Positions 13,147 through 26,400 of a DNA stretch of 64,000 bases are shown piece after piece; positions within the stretch are counted from its first letter, which is position 1; the number at the start of each line of letters is the position of its first letter. The translations under genes were made by a program, and so were the position numbers. Under the pieces are notes generated by a model. That model was not told the origin of the DNA and ran no database searches. It saw only the letters and a list, made by a program, of their open reading frames with translations. The DNA is from Albula goreensis (lineage: Eukaryota > Chordata > Actinopteri > Albuliformes > Albulidae): contig CM040743.1 in the NCBI GenBank assembly GCA_022829145.1, positions 26,324,646 through 26,388,645 on the forward strand. Direction: 5' to 3'.

Positions 13147-13667
13147 TCAACGTTTCTGTGGGATGTCAGGAAAATCGCCTGGTGGAGAGATTAGACCAGA
13201 CGCATTGAAATTCACGCGAATGGGCTGAATAAGTTTCGGTATGTCTTTAGTAATTTGTGAGATTGCTCTTTTCTCTGGACACACTCCGCTAGATAGCGCC
13301 CTCTCAAACTCCATAATAGACTGCAGCTCCGCGGGAGTAGGCGCGCGGTCAGAGTCTTTAGGTAGCGTCGCTTTGCGGGGCAGGAATACGGGCAACGGCA
13401 ATACGTTCTTGTAGGGCAATTGATACTCCTTCAGCTTCTCCCCTTGTCTACCGAGTCCAATTATCTGCTCTGGGGATCTCCGCACCAGGAAGTGGGTCAC
13501 CTGTTCACGTTCATAGCTCTCTTTTTTTGAAGAGTCTTTTTCAAACAGAGCAACTCTAGGAAGTAATCACAAGTCAGTACATTAGATATCACACAGCCTT
13601 TACCTTGTGTATTAATCAGTATTGCAATCATAGCGAATTTCTTGGACATTTTCTCCTGTGATTCAAT
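13147..13667 (-). CDS. Last two exons of an unrecognised protein
   Basis: Two minus-strand exons join cleanly. The upstream exon (13667-13604) is preceded by TTTTTTCTAAACAG, encodes IESQEKMSKKFAMIAILINTQ and ends at the donor G|GTAAAG in phase 1. The downstream exon begins after AG at 13553, with reading continuing VALFEKDSSKKESYEREQ, and stays open for 136 codons to a stop at 13149-13147. The product is basic and rich in charged residues and prolines, with LPYKNVLPLPVFLPRK, APTPAELQSIMEFERAL and a C-terminal PPGDFPDIPQKR. There is no signal peptide or membrane segment. An acceptor two bases upstream would break the frame, so the second AG must be used. A possible 27-nt microexon lies at 13884-13858 (AYGNNLASE, phase 0). 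I do not recognise the family. The codon pattern and precise splice joins argue it is real. Confidence 0.5.
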
Positions 13668-14092
13668 CTGTTTAGAAAAAAGAACAGATAAAATAGTAAT
13701 AATGTATAATAAAAATAATTGATGCAATTAATGTAGCAAAGTTTCAAAGCATAATTAATATATGCTTGTGATTACAAAATATCAAACACATAATGAAACA
13801 TGATTTGTAATTAATTAAGCACATTAAATTCACTCTGAGCCATGGTTTAGAATTTACCTCTGAAGCCAGGTTATTTCCATAAGCCTATTTGAAATCTCTC
13901 TGACACAGTTCACCGCAGGCATGGATATGTAATATTACCTAATTTAGTTGAGGCATAAACGTTATGACCCTGACACCATGTCTGAACTCGCTCTTTCTTC
14001 TGAGAGTCTGCTCCCACTATTTCACTTTTGAGATCTTATCAAATCAACATCAGCCTACTCTGCATTTAGTAAAGCTTCCCTGCAGTACATAC

Positions 14093-14321
14093 TGAAGGTG
14101 TGGATAGGCTGTATGGGCACATACTTCTCCTGTGGTCTCGTCTCCATCACCAGCTCCAGCCAAACTGACTGGTAGTGCTCCCTGTGTTTTTCATTGTCCT
14201 CTGCTACATCACAGTAGGCATTAACCAGGTGGGAGGCGGGCTTCCTATTCAAGCAATGCATCCTTTTGGATGGGGTTGAGCTTTGAATGGTGCTGGCTCG
14301 TAGCTTCTTTTGAATGTCTTG
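14093..14321 (-). CDS. Candidate upstream exon of the same unrecognised gene
   Basis: A 229-nt minus-strand exon begins after TACTCCAG and ends at a strong GTATGT donor. It encodes about 76 residues, including NRKPASHLVNAYCDVAEDNE, then HYQSVWLELVMETRP and EKYVPIQPIHTF. Composition is that of a normal soluble protein. The exon ends in phase 1, while the next exons found (13884 and 13667) start in phase 0, so either another exon lies between or the two parts belong to different transcripts. Confidence 0.4.
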
Positions 14322-15755
14322 CTGGAGTACTCCAACTCAAGGCTTTAAAGTGTTGCACACATTGCTATTTTGGTTCCACTGCATCATGACACATATGTTC
14401 ATTATGGGAGTTGGGGGGGGCCAGCCAGATTATTTTACACAAGCAATGTGGGCACGCAAGACTGACTGACTCATCCTTTTGATGACAGCCATTACAACAT
14501 TCTGATCAGAGGTCAAAAAGTGTCTCCTTTTTCATAGGCCATGCACTAAACTGTTGCAGATGGAATGCTTATAAATAAGTGTAAAAATAGTAAATAGGTT
14601 TATGTCTAATGTACACAACAAGTTGTCAAGTATGGTCTTATTTGAAACAGTTAATTTTTTTAATTAATAATACGTTGATGAGATAGCATCATATAATTAT
14701 ATATTTTGAAGTGAATATATTCTCTTTGGGAGCAGAATAAAAAAAATATATTAACAAATGACTTTTGAACACAGAACTCAAGGGTCATTCTCTCAGGACA
14801 CACCTCCATTTGTGACATTCCAAATGGCCTGTGATGGCAGATTTCCCAGCACGTTTGTCATTCTGAACAGTTCCCAACAGCTATAAATACATGCTTGGAA
14901 GCATAGAAGAGAGTGGAGCTAGCCAACAATATAAAAAGGATATTGTTTATGAAAATATGATAGATACATTTTTATTTACACAATTGAATAATGTATCTAC
15001 TAATTTATACTAATATTGTACTAATATAAATATTAATTCTTTGGATATCTGTACCTTACTCTACACATCATTCATAGGTAAATACAGTAAATAATGCGGA
15101 CAGGAATGTATCTTCAATCAATAGTTGAGATGATCATGTTATCTGCTGATTCATACAGCAGTCTTTTCTTCAACAATGTGAAAACATAAATAGCTGGATA
15201 GCAGAATTTGGATATAACATATGCAATCTCAGTATCAAGATTTGAAATGACCACTGACTCTTGGGAGCCCAGGTAGAAAAAATTGATCTACAGGGCCACA
15301 ATTGCATGGGAAGAAACCCCAAACCTTACAAACTTTTGTTTTTAATGGGAGGTGGTCCCTTGGGCCTCATTTTGAACACTACTCTATAAATCAAACATTT
15401 ATTCAGCTCAGTGCTCCTGGATTAATCCGCTCTGGGTGCCTTCTCGGATAAGTCCCTCAATACTTGAGAATGCAGATTACTGGCCAGGGAATTCTTTTAA
15501 GCCATTAGAGTCAAATTGCAGTGTTGGGGGCCAAAAGAGACAGAAAAGTAGACACCTAGTAACTGCTTCATATCTTTTTCTGCTAACATTAAAAGTTTTA
15601 TCACACAAACGTACTGGAAACATTGTAAGAACATCATGTGATATCTGTTGCTAAGTAACAAGGTAAAAATATTATTGTGTCATAAGAATTTGACATTTGT
15701 TACACAGGCAAGCATGACAGGTTTATTTCATCAGCTTCTGAAACATTCAGTGATG

Positions 15756-15790
15756 TATTATGAGAATGTATTACATACATTCTCATAATA
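15756..15790. repeat. Perfect 15-bp inverted repeat
   Basis: The arms TATTATGAGAATGTA and TACATTCTCATAATA flank a 5-nt loop (TTACA). The surrounding sequence is AT-rich. Confidence 0.9.
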
Positions 15791-15975
15791 TGTATTAATA
15801 TAATAAAATGTATTATACAATGTTTCATCATGCTGGACCTCAACCTTAATTTTAAGCTCTGTAAAATGGCAGTCATCATTTGAATTGATTGGTTTGGCAT
15901 TCTAAAGACTCAAACTGATACCTTTTAATATGACAGTTCAAGCACATGTATGCCATTAACCCTCATAGATGCATT

Positions 15976-16019
15976 TTGTAAAAGTCTTACATTGTCTAAA
16001 CAATATAAGACTTTTACAA
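15976..16019. repeat. 20-bp inverted repeat with 4-nt loop
   Basis: The arms TTGTAAAAGTCTTACATTGT and ACAATATAAGACTTTTACAA pair at 19 of 20 positions around the loop CTAA. Weak further pairing (TCATAG-type ends) extends the palindrome outwards, so a short foldback MITE is the simplest reading. Confidence 0.9.
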
Positions 16020-16444
16020 CAAACAAATAGTTCCTCTATGATACAGCCTGCTAAATTAAGGCAGAAAATCTATTCTTAGATCTTCCTAGTGAAGCACAAT
16101 AGACAACAATCTAGTAAACAGATTACTGCTCTGCTTGTGTTTATTAAATAATGTTTTAGCCAAAGAAGTGTGGTTTACTGAAATATCTGAACAAAATGTT
16201 TTCTTCAGTAACATGCAGAACGCACAACTGTGTATAACATTCAGGGAACTGGACTGACATAGCCAACAAGTAATGCTATTTTTTTATGTACATTTATCAG
16301 GTTCATGGGACAGAAAAAGGCTTGTCTAGCAGCAAAACCTCTGAATTCCATTATAGCAGTAGTTCAGACCACCCCTCTGAATGTCATAAAATGCAATGTA
16401 TTGATGTTGTAACATTTTAATACAGAATATTCTAGCCATTCTGA

Positions 16445-16665
16445 TCAAACCAGTGTCAGAGGACATTTAGATTTCTTTCTACTCTTGGGGGCTGCATCAG
16501 GAAGGTAATGTGAACCATGAAACACATCACGTCTTTTTCCAAACACTCTTGGTAATCCTGCCATCCAATACCAACTGGATTTCAATTTTGCATTTTTAGA
16601 CACTGATGCTAGAAACTGAGTATGGTATGAGGGATAAATTTTAGTCCATGTCAACAGAGCACATC
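16445..16665 (-). CDS. Candidate exon of an unrecognised protein
   Basis: After a GAGGAACAG acceptor this minus-strand frame reads about 73 codons to a stop. It includes YPSYHTQFLASVSKNAKLK, then WYWMAGLPRVFGKRRDVFHG and SHYLPDAAPKSRKKSK. The basic, aromatic-rich composition looks coding, unlike nearby frames. It may be an upstream exon of the gene at 13147-14321, spliced before its stop, or a separate terminal exon. Confidence 0.3.
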
Positions 16666-17068
16666 CTGTTCCTCATGACTTGGCACACTTGCCCACTTGC
16701 CCCTGGTTCACTATAACCAAAACAGAATTTAAGTTATATTATGAAGAAAGGTTGCAGTATTATTCTATGAATAGCAACACCCAAAATATCTTCAGAGGGG
16801 GGGGCGTTTCAGGTGAAAATATTATTTCAGTCATATGCATGCCTGTCGTGTGTGACTGATATATGGAAAATGCCACCTTCATTATCAGACTCTTTCTGAG
16901 TGACACAAATTGTTCACTCATAATCCCTGCTTGAGTATACATACGGGAAAGAATGGGGTAATTGATGTAATTTTCTTTCAACCCACATAATAAAAACTAA
17001 CTACATTACAAAGCAATATAGCCTCAGAAAAGCAAGCACTAGGTCAAATTTCATCTGCATATATTGAT

Positions 17069-17376
17069 AGGAGGTCCTCCAGTTACGTCGTTTCGTGGTT
17101 ACGACGCACTCCCATAAATTACTTAAAAAACCTAGTTTCGACCTAAGCGGTTTGGTTCGTAACTACGACCACAGAAATAAAGATAAGAAATTGTTCTCTC
17201 TATTTTTATTAATGTTTCATTTAATTACTGTATTTTATATGTCCTTCGTGTGTTGTGTGTACAGTGTGAGTGACTTAAGGTGTTAATTTAGGTATAAATT
17301 CCGATTTACGTCGAACATCGGCTTACGACAAGTCGTACGAACGGAACTCGTTCGTAAGTCGAGGACCCCCTGTATA
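17069..17376. mobile_element. Pogo/Tigger-like MITE
   Basis: The ends are imperfect inverted repeats: the left end reads GGAGGTCCTCCAGTTACG, and the right end, reverse-complemented, reads CAGGGGGTCCTCGACTTACG. Both are flanked by TA. The CGACTTACGA theme repeats inside both ends. The interior (about 308 bp in total) encodes nothing convincing. Confidence 0.6.
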
Positions 17377-18830
17377 CTGTATATTTGTTATTCTATTTGC
17401 ACATACATGTAAGCTAACAATGTGATAGCCAACAATATTTTCAGACTTTATTTCCTAAGGGGTTGAAATCAGAACACATTCCACCCACATTAGCTCCAAG
17501 GCTGCCACTTTGGGCCTCAACTGAACACCTACATTTTAAAAACACGCTGCCATAAACACAGGACTAAACCTACATACATACACATGTATAGTTAAAGAAT
17601 GATTGCTAATAATCTGGACTGATTTAGAAACCTGTCTGTCCTGACAGAATGACCCGGATACATGTTCAGACGTATGCCACATTCTTTTGTTCAAGAGTGC
17701 CCATTGCAGCAGCACTGTAAAAGGTGACACAACACTTTGGTTGTTGAGATCATGCCCATATGAGACACCTCACATGGCACTGAGCGGAGTGCTGGTAATT
17801 GTGTTGATATTATTCAGTTGATATTAAAAAAAATAGTCATGGTCCAATGGAGAGTTGTTATGTTGTTATAAGTACAATCAATTTCCATATTGATCAAGCC
17901 CTTGCTTTAGCAAGTATTAATGGGGTGCATGATACTGTATGGTTTATGTCCTCTGAACAGGCACTTGAACTGAAAAAAAATCCATCACTGGAAACCATGT
18001 GATTTGCAAAATTTTGATTATCAAATAAAGTTGTTGGCCAAATCACACCAAGTATCTAGTCTCACCTGGTCTGAGGTAATTACAGGAAGTGAATAATAGA
18101 GAATTACTGCTGAGACAGCCCTCTAGTGGGATAAAAATGAATCATATTTTACTAATGGTATATGAGTTGTTTCTAGGTTTGAGAACACTGGGAAATCGCT
18201 CAGGTAAGTTAATGTTTGTAATATTTCCTATGGTCCTATTTAAGATGCGTCTCTATAGGAACAACAAAGCATGAATGATGATGAAAACATACTGAATCTT
18301 TTTTTATGATACCAGCAGTTTTAGTAGATAGCATATTTTCTTATGATATACTGTTTCTGTTATTCCCAGCTTCAAAAATAAGGACACTCTGAATGCCAGA
18401 ATATTACACATCATCAGACAAGCGATCCAGCATTTACGCTCATTATGAAAGGTCGATGAAGAGATACCTGAATGTTCTTATCCGCTAATCATTCAAGTAG
18501 TTAATGTTGACGGGGCCTTAATTGTCGGCACTCAAGAAGAAAGGACTTTTAAATTAAATTAATTCTGATAAACGACCTGATTTTCATCGTGGGTTTCAGT
18601 CTTGTGATTAAAGTAAGAAACTCACATTTCTTACAAAACGAGAACATTTTAGCACGAATCTGCGTCTTAATACATTTCCTAAAGGAGTTAAAGTTCCCAA
18701 TGGCTGGGAGGAAATCGGAAGTGCACTTAAACTGAGTTCTGCGTAGAAAGCAGCGACGCCACCGCCTTCTGAAAGCACGCGAATATTCATTTCTGACAAG
18801 GGAGGGACTGTTCGCAGTGCTCCGTGGCAA
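17377..18830. other. No gene recognised
   Basis: AT-rich spacer before the putative rnf144b promoter. Confidence 0.4.
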
Positions 18831-18966
18831 ATGGGCGGTGCCTGAGAACTGAGAGGTGACTGGAGGTGTGTTCAGTAGGTGAGTGTGTGTGTCAGTGTCA
18901 GACAGCAAGCACTGCGGCTGCGGGACGGATAAGGACCAGCTAGTTCGCAGCGATCGACCGGTTAAG
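18830..18966 (+). promoter_or_regulatory. rnf144b: Putative rnf144b promoter and noncoding first exon
   Basis: A locally GC-richer patch with a GC box (GGGCGGTG at about 18834) leads into sequence ending at the donor GGTTAAG|GTAAGA (exon end 18966). The RNF144B start codon lies in a later exon whose acceptor is at 23400-23401, so a noncoding first exon is expected upstream. This is the best candidate in the preceding 10 kb. An alternative donor TAG|GTGAGT lies near 18878. The transcription start is not determined. Confidence 0.4.
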
Positions 18967-21900
18967 GTAAGACATGCAGTGCGAGTGCTGTGTGTGATGG
19001 TATTGCAGATGTTTGTGGCGTTCAAAAAACCGTGGCTGAATTCCAGAAAGTATAGGGAATATTATGTATTAGGTTTCTGCAACCTTGAAATCTACTGCGA
19101 ACGTGTTTAACCTACGCAACTGTGCTAACACCAGAAAAAATACCACGGGTAGGCTATTCTAAACACTTGAGTTATGTTTAAATATGAAATTTAAACGGTG
19201 CTTTATTAATTCTTACTGACAAGATTTTTGTAATTGAGGGCTATGGGACAAGGATACCTCTGGCTCTAACGAAATAGCTATCATCTGGATCAAACTGGAT
19301 ACTGTCTTTGGCGCACAGGTCCGGAATGTCCTTCCAAAATTTTCTGTGGGTGCTCACTGCCTGAACACAGTTTTATTTCTGTTAGTTTCTGCCTTCCATT
19401 TATAGGAAAGCAAGATGCAAGGTACAGGTGAACGTGCAGTATTCACAAATCAAACAAACGCTCTCGTGATTGGGCCAGTTTCCCATGTCATATTGCTGAA
19501 TTCAGCACACAGACACTGATCTAATTGCATTGGAATCATGAAGAGTGATTTACATAAGTTGATTAGCAGGTGAAAGGGCCTGTCCTGCTCGTTGATTGCA
19601 GCTATCAAATCACTCTTATCTAACCCAAAAGGATGTGTGTTAAGAGGATATGTATTTTCAAGGGAGGAGAGCTATAGCCTGCCTGCATTGTATCCACAGC
19701 TGGTGTTTTCACACAAAGCTGATTTTCTGCGTCCAGTATATGCCAACAGAAAATCAATTAATATTCTTCACATCCTTATCACCCCAAAATGATAAGGCAG
19801 CACAAGCTTATTTTCTAAGAAAGAGTGTTTGAAGCCTGTTTGCTCTAGCTCAGTGCTATCTGCAGTAATTTATAATGTGGATGGATTTTTCCATTCACTG
19901 TGCACAATTGATTTGGCTGATCTGAACTCTGTAAAATGTTGCTGTGGTAATTTTTTTGGTTCTTATTACTATTAGTTTGTTGGTAACATCATCTTTTTTG
20001 ATTTTCCTTGTATGTTGTTGTGTGACTGATTTCACATGAAGTGATTAATTAGAGATTTGTTTTCAGTTTACTTGCTTTTCTGTTTTCTGCTGGCTGCTCT
20101 CTGCACATGTCACCACCTTTCAATTACACAGTCTCCTTTTGCTCTTAGGGAGAACACCTGTGCTGCTACAGTAGCAGCCATGGTGGTAGCTTCAGTCATG
20201 CAATGATAATGGGTGTATCTGCTGGAGCCCAATAGGAGACTCAAGTAAATATGGGAAAATACATTACATTACACCCAAAAGGGGTGGAGCTACCATTATG
20301 CTAATAGTAGCTGACTGAGTTGAGCCAATCATCAGATTTTCCTGTTGAGAGTGAAATCTATCAATTGAGTTAAAGAGGTCATCAGCAGAGCTTCATCATT
20401 TCTCAAGGGAAAGGAAACCCCATTCTACTATTGCTGCACTCCAGCTGTGTAGTCCTATTCTTCGTGCCTAGCTGCCGGAGGAAGCAAAATCACTTACCCA
20501 AGTAGCCGTGATATCCACAGCCTCATCCAACCTTATGTATCCACAATATGTTCTGAGTATCAGACTTAAGAGATCTCAGAAATGGTCAGTAAGTTTATAA
20601 CAAGGTCTAAATTTACCAGCATCCCAGGTGTCCTCCCCAGCTACAGCACTAGTCTTTAAAGTTCACCAGGGCTAAAACCTGATATGTCATTGTCAGCTGT
20701 GGTTGGGAGTCCTCTGAAGCAATGTGTCGTTGGCTGTAGTGTCACACAGGAGGGGACTGATTCAGATTGTGTGGTATTCTCTGCCTCATGACACATTTGA
20801 GACCTGTCTGATCTGACACCTGTGGCCTGCCTCTGACAACTGGGCAAGAGGTGTTCTGGCACAGTTTAGCTGGTGGAGTCTAGACCTGGTCTACTGTGAC
20901 TTCATTGTCCATAAATTCAATATGTGGTCTGCTTGACTCCAACCTATGCTTCTCTAATTTGATCCTCCACTGGCATCATTCCTTAACGCTCATAGCTACA
21001 CAATCAACTTGACCGTGTCTTCATAAGGAATGATAATACACTGGAAACCTGTCTTGACACTAAGATGCTGTACCCTTAGTTGCCGTTTGGTTAGCTGAAA
21101 ATAAATGCCCATACCTCCATTTCACCTCGTCCACGAGTATTTACATCTGGTCCTGTTTGGCTATGCTAGGGTATTCTGCTTGTTGGCTTCACTTTAACAT
21201 CAGAAACCAAAAAAACAGGTGAGGTAAGTTAACTGTATAGGCCACTGTGTAAGTTGACCTTGGTTTGTGTTAAAATCTCTGGCATACACGGTGTGAACAG
21301 AGAAGCCCCCCTGTACTTACAAGCTAATATTAGGCCATTATCTTACCACACCTCCCAGCTTCACACCTTCTGTTTGTTCAGCAGTTCTGGGATACACATC
21401 CTGGTTACAGCCTTCCTCCGTTGCTAAACACCCAGTTGTGTAACAAGGTATATACAGCTGTCAGAACAGAGGAGTTGCATGCCATTTTTCGGCACAGACC
21501 AAACCCTCTTTAATTAAACTGCATTTAGGCTCCCTTCACCTGGATTCTTCTCTGGCACCAGCTTGCATTTACTGACCCTCAAACAGTCCTGATTACAGGT
21601 GCACTATGTGATTGATGTAATAGCACTTTTACCCTTGACCTGTTTTAGTGTCTTCCCTGCTTGAGTTTTGACTGTCTACTATGGCATTGTCTCACACGGT
21701 AAGACTGTTTTAATGAGGCTACTGGTAAGTTCTGTATCATTAATTTTGTTCATTGAGCCTTATTATGTGCACCTCTGTAAGCTAAGCTTAATTAGTTGTT
21801 GTCATGGAGTGAGAGACAACTCTGCCGTGGTGTAGCACAGTGGCTATATTGTTCTCTTTTTGGTGATTTGTGTCATGAGTGAAGATTATGTGTGGGAATA

Positions 21901-23401
21901 TGTGAAAAGGGAATTTTCCCATTGACAATGTCTGATTTCAAAGGGGTTCTGCTGCACAACAGGTTTTTAGTCTAAATGGAGGAAATGGAGAAACACGTCT
22001 GATTCCTTTTCTGAGTACCATACAAAACAGGTTCCCCTGAGGGAACCATTCAGTACATCTAGACCTGCCTAGTCAAATGCAACTATGCATCGTTTCATAT
22101 GTATCATTGGTAGAATGGCAGTGTTTAAACTAAGGACACTTGTTGGAGTATTATGGAGAGTTGTGCTCACTACCTAGTCCACTACCAAACTTTATTCATT
22201 TGTTCAAGTTTTATTCCTGTACAGGATGGCTGTTTTGTGGACATCTGTGTTCTTCTTGTGTTTGACATATATTTAATTTCTGCTGTGGGTGCTTCACCCT
22301 ATTCGTTGGCACAGATGCACTGAATTGCAAGATTGAGGAGAGAGGAAAAATAACAGAATAGAGAAAAATATATCATAGACATCACCACAGTTACATTAGT
22401 TTGAATGATTATAGAATTTATGTAATCTTACCATGTTGCTATTTATCATGTTAAAATCATTGGTTTGATGTATGAACTTTTCTGAGTGCACTGGTTATAG
22501 CATATGAATGTTCGTATTGAGTCTGAGCAGAGAATTGGAGGTCCTGGAGGATTGACAGCTTTAATGCTTCAAGGTTCTAGATATCTACCATGATCAAACG
22601 AGTCAATGGCGCAACAAAGCAGAGTTAGAAGTTTGATGGAATGGAGACTGCAAAGCCTTTTTCCTCCTCAAGCTGAAAGCGAAACTATTAGCGATAACAC
22701 GTCAGCACAATCCCAAGAAAAACAAAAAACACCTTTGTACAGTAAGCTACATGAGTCCTTGCTGCTCTGAGTCATGGTCTGCAGTGTTGAAATGGTCTTG
22801 CACTGTCTTGAAGTGACATCCTGGCATCTATTAATTTTTTACAAGAGTAATGGTATGTTAGTAGAGTTCAGTTAATCTCTAAATTGTATTCGTCTGTTTT
22901 GCTGAGATGCAGCCTGATGGGGTTGACAGTAAATAGAACTATGTTTGGCAAACATGCCTTTTGACTATTCTTTTGTCATCAAGTAGAATGGTTGATGTGC
23001 TTGTTGTGGAGACAGCGAATTTCAGTGAAGCCCTTGAGTACATTAAGGCTTTGAGTTATAGCTTTTTTATTTCTTTCTTAGAAAGAGACTGTAACTCTTT
23101 ACATTTGATCAATGTACGAAAATAAAAAAAAAATCAAAGAAATCATTTTAATGCATCAGGTTCTGTCTGTTTGTTTGCTTCTCGATGAGAGTCTTTTCAG
23201 CAATAAAGCAGAAGCACTTGAACAAGTACGCGATGGCACTGGAGTGAGGAGGATGAATGTGGCTTTGTTTTGACTTTTTCGTTACACCGAGACAGTGTCA
23301 CATTGTCTTCGGCTCCCTGCACAACACAGCCATATGCTCAGAGGAAATATTTTCTCGAGGCCCAGGCTGTCACAGTGTTTGTGTGATCTCTGCTCCTGCA
23401 G
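18967..23401 (+). other. Presumed first intron of rnf144b; no gene recognised
   Basis: About 4.4 kb without recognisable exons, RNA genes or clear mobile elements on either strand. It ends at the acceptor TGCTCCTGCAG. Confidence 0.4.
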
Positions 23402-23406
23402 GAAAC

Positions 23407-23433
23407 ATGGAGGACAGCATCGTAAGGAGTTAA
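23407..23433 (+). promoter_or_regulatory. Upstream ORF (8 codons) in the rnf144b leader
   Basis: After the 5' leader exon acceptor, an ATG opens an 8-codon frame (MEDSIVRS, stop at 23431-23433) and closes 27 bases before the main ATG at 23461. If translated it could lower initiation at the main start. This is inference from position only. Confidence 0.55.
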
Positions 23434-23460
23434 GAGAGAGAGAAAGAAAAAAGTTCCAGC

Positions 23461-26400
23461 ATGCCGAGCAGCAGCCCTGTCCGGGAGGAGGCAGAGGCGG
23501 CATCTCAGCCCCTGGTCTTCTGCAAGTTGTGCCTTAGCGAGTGCCCCCCGGCGACAACAAGCAGACTTCTCACCTGCAACTGCATCTTCTGTACCACAGT
23601 AAGTAGGGGCAGCCTACTCTTCTCTGGATGTTCTATACTCCTTTGCTGGGTTGGCTCTCCTGTCGTTTAAACAAAGTACGCTGCTGGTTTTGCATGATTC
23701 GGAACAGGTAGAGGCAGTAACTTCGGTGCCTGGCTAATATTTACCTAAACGTCAGGCAATGCTGTGAAATACGAGAAGCAGGGCCAGAGCTGTAATCTTT
23801 TCAGGACTCTAACCAGTAACTAACCAGTGTGCTTGAATCAGTTGAGGGTTCATGCGACTAGAACTGCCTGAAATTGGTGTAATTAGAATGCCGCACAGCC
23901 ATGTCTTTGTCTCTTGATCTCTTCAGGTATCCCTTCTGGAAACCTGAAATAGTTTCTTCACAGGTGTCTTCAAAATGCCTCCTGAACTCTTTACGGTGCT
24001 CATATTACCTCAAACATTTTTGAAGGTGAGCCCCATGCATGGCTGGAAGGGGTAATTTGTGATCCTGTTCTTTCCCTCCGCAGTGTCTACAGCAGTACGT
24101 GCAGCTGGCAATTCGGGAGGGTGGGGGTGCCCCAATCACCTGTCCTGACATGACCTGTCTGAGAACGGGGAGTCTGCTGGACTCAGAGGTACAAGGGTTT
24201 GCTTGATCTAAGAGACATTAAGGAGGACGGTCTCCCAGCTCCCCAAGAAGCAGTTTATAATTATGTGCTTCCCCCATTTTACTGATTAGAGGACACACAC
24301 CATCACTGTCGTTACTGTAGTTATTTGTCTGCTGTAGTTATGTGTCTGGTGCAGCAATCTTGAAGTGTCTAAAAACAGGATGAAACTGATTACATACAGT
24401 GATCTGTATATTTGGTGGAATGAATGATTTATTTCCATAACTTATAAATAATATAACAATTTCCTTGCTCTCAAGCAATCAGCTTTGATTACAATGTACC
24501 TCATGGTTGTATGGGAAAGTTCCTGGAAAACTATTCAGTTGTTGCCTAACCACCATTCATAAATCTTCCTTGTAAGGCCCCTGACTTCAGATGTGCATGG
24601 TTACTTAAACAAAACACCTTCCCTGGCATGTACTATCATAAATTATGATAAGGTTCCCTGGAAACCGTTAATGACAATTATATAAACATGTCAAATGAAA
24701 ATTATTAGTTGAAGTAGATAAGAACCATGTATTCCCTGGTACTGCTTATTGTACTATCTTGTATCCATTATCATGGATACCATAACTCTTTGTGCAGAAG
24801 TTGACAATATTGGTTCCCAATCTTAACCCAAAGAAGCCATTATATTCTGTACCCTGGCTTAAGCTGCAACCAGATTCTTGTTTAGTTAAGGTTGAACATA
24901 TGTGTTTAAGTTCACTCTAAACATGTTTATTAAATTTATGTTAATATAACGTAGATTTGGCTTATAGCCATTTCTGTTGTGTTTGACCTCCTCATTTTTC
25001 ACTAATTGTTTATTTACCATGACCAAGCATAGTTTAGTTACAGGCTGCAATTATGGTATATATCTATGTCTACATATTATTTCAAAATCAGATTTATTGG
25101 ATCTGATTTTGCTGCTATTAAGCTGCTAACTTATAAGAGAAAAATTAATTTGCGTACATCCTGCAAAGGAATTTGTGAACTGACAGATTTTTGGAATCAG
25201 ATTTTTATTGTCTGTTTTCTACCCTGTCACAGATTGCCAGTTTTGTCCCCGAGGATCAAGCACAGCTCTACCTGAGGCTGAAATTTGAAAGAGGTACGAT
25301 CGATTACCACGCCACTAATGACCTCAGCGGGTAGCAGTGGGTAATGTTGAGCTGCTGGCCATATGGTCCCATTGCATGGGACGTGGAGAGGGGCTAGCAC
25401 TGTACACCTGACATATTGTACCCTTGTTGTGCCTCTGACTCCTGTCCAGGGGGTCTCATTCTCTTCTGCAAGCAGGCATTCTGTAGTGCAAATTAGCTGA
25501 AGTCAGCTCTATGGAAACGCGGCACAATAAACGTGAGTGTAAACAAAGCAAAGCAGAGGGTCGACGTGCGATACATCTCATGACTGCTCTTGGTAGCATA
25601 AGGAGGAGGACAGTGAGTCAGGAGAAGGTCAAGGTTTCTGTAGCACTGTGACTCCTGGGATTTTCCTATATGGAAATTCGGAGTATGTGCATGCAATATG
25701 GTGAGCGTTGATCCAAGTTTGCATACAACATGATCACCTCATGACACATTTGACCTTATGACCATAGCTTAAATTAAAATGCCTGCTTTCATTTCTGTAA
25801 TGGCTTGCACTTGCTGTAAGTTAAACTACAGTAACAGCCTTTGTGACTCCTGGTGAATCTGCACTCTGGTGCCAGTATTAGAAATCCCTAGGTGTGGTTT
25901 TGTAAGTGAGAGGCCAAGTCTAAACTGGTTTTTTACTAAGTGTTCTGGAAAGAGAGAGGGAGGCAGCAGCATACTAAGTATGATCACTGTATTTGTACTG
26001 TACAGCCTCTCACACCCACTGATGTCAGAGTGAATCTCACCAGCAGGACCACACGCATACACACACATACTCACACACAGACACATACACACCTGCACCA
26101 TTCTAAACCCCTCCCCTTTTGGAAACTTTATTATCTGATCTGGATAGCTTGTCTACTGGGCTCTCATGGAAGTTTGGCTGTTTCTCGCTGTTCACTTTCT
26201 CAAATACATTGTTGCACTTTGCTGACAGCGTGTTTCTCTCCCGTCCCCTTACAAAATAATCCACAGTATCTCTGCATGGGTTTGAGACCTGATTTTTAAA
26301 GTAGTATGTCATGTGAACCATGTTGAGAGTCAATCTCAACTGATTTTTTAAAATCTTGGCACTTTTGTTTTCAATATCAATTTATATAGGCTTAAAAAGG

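Larger units (their letters stand above)
14340..16440. other. Intron or intergenic sequence with two strong hairpins
   Basis: No exon was recognised on either strand. Two near-perfect inverted repeats (15756-15790 and 15976-16019) are listed separately. Confidence 0.4.

Noticed and set aside
15976-16019. microRNA precursor
   Set aside because: A 20-bp stem with a 4-nt loop is too short for a typical pre-miRNA and lacks the lower stem; a MITE relic fits better. Kept as a repeat.
23282-23503. Minus-strand Pro/Cys/Ser-rich ORF over rnf144b exon 2
   Set aside because: Antisense shadow of the coding exon.
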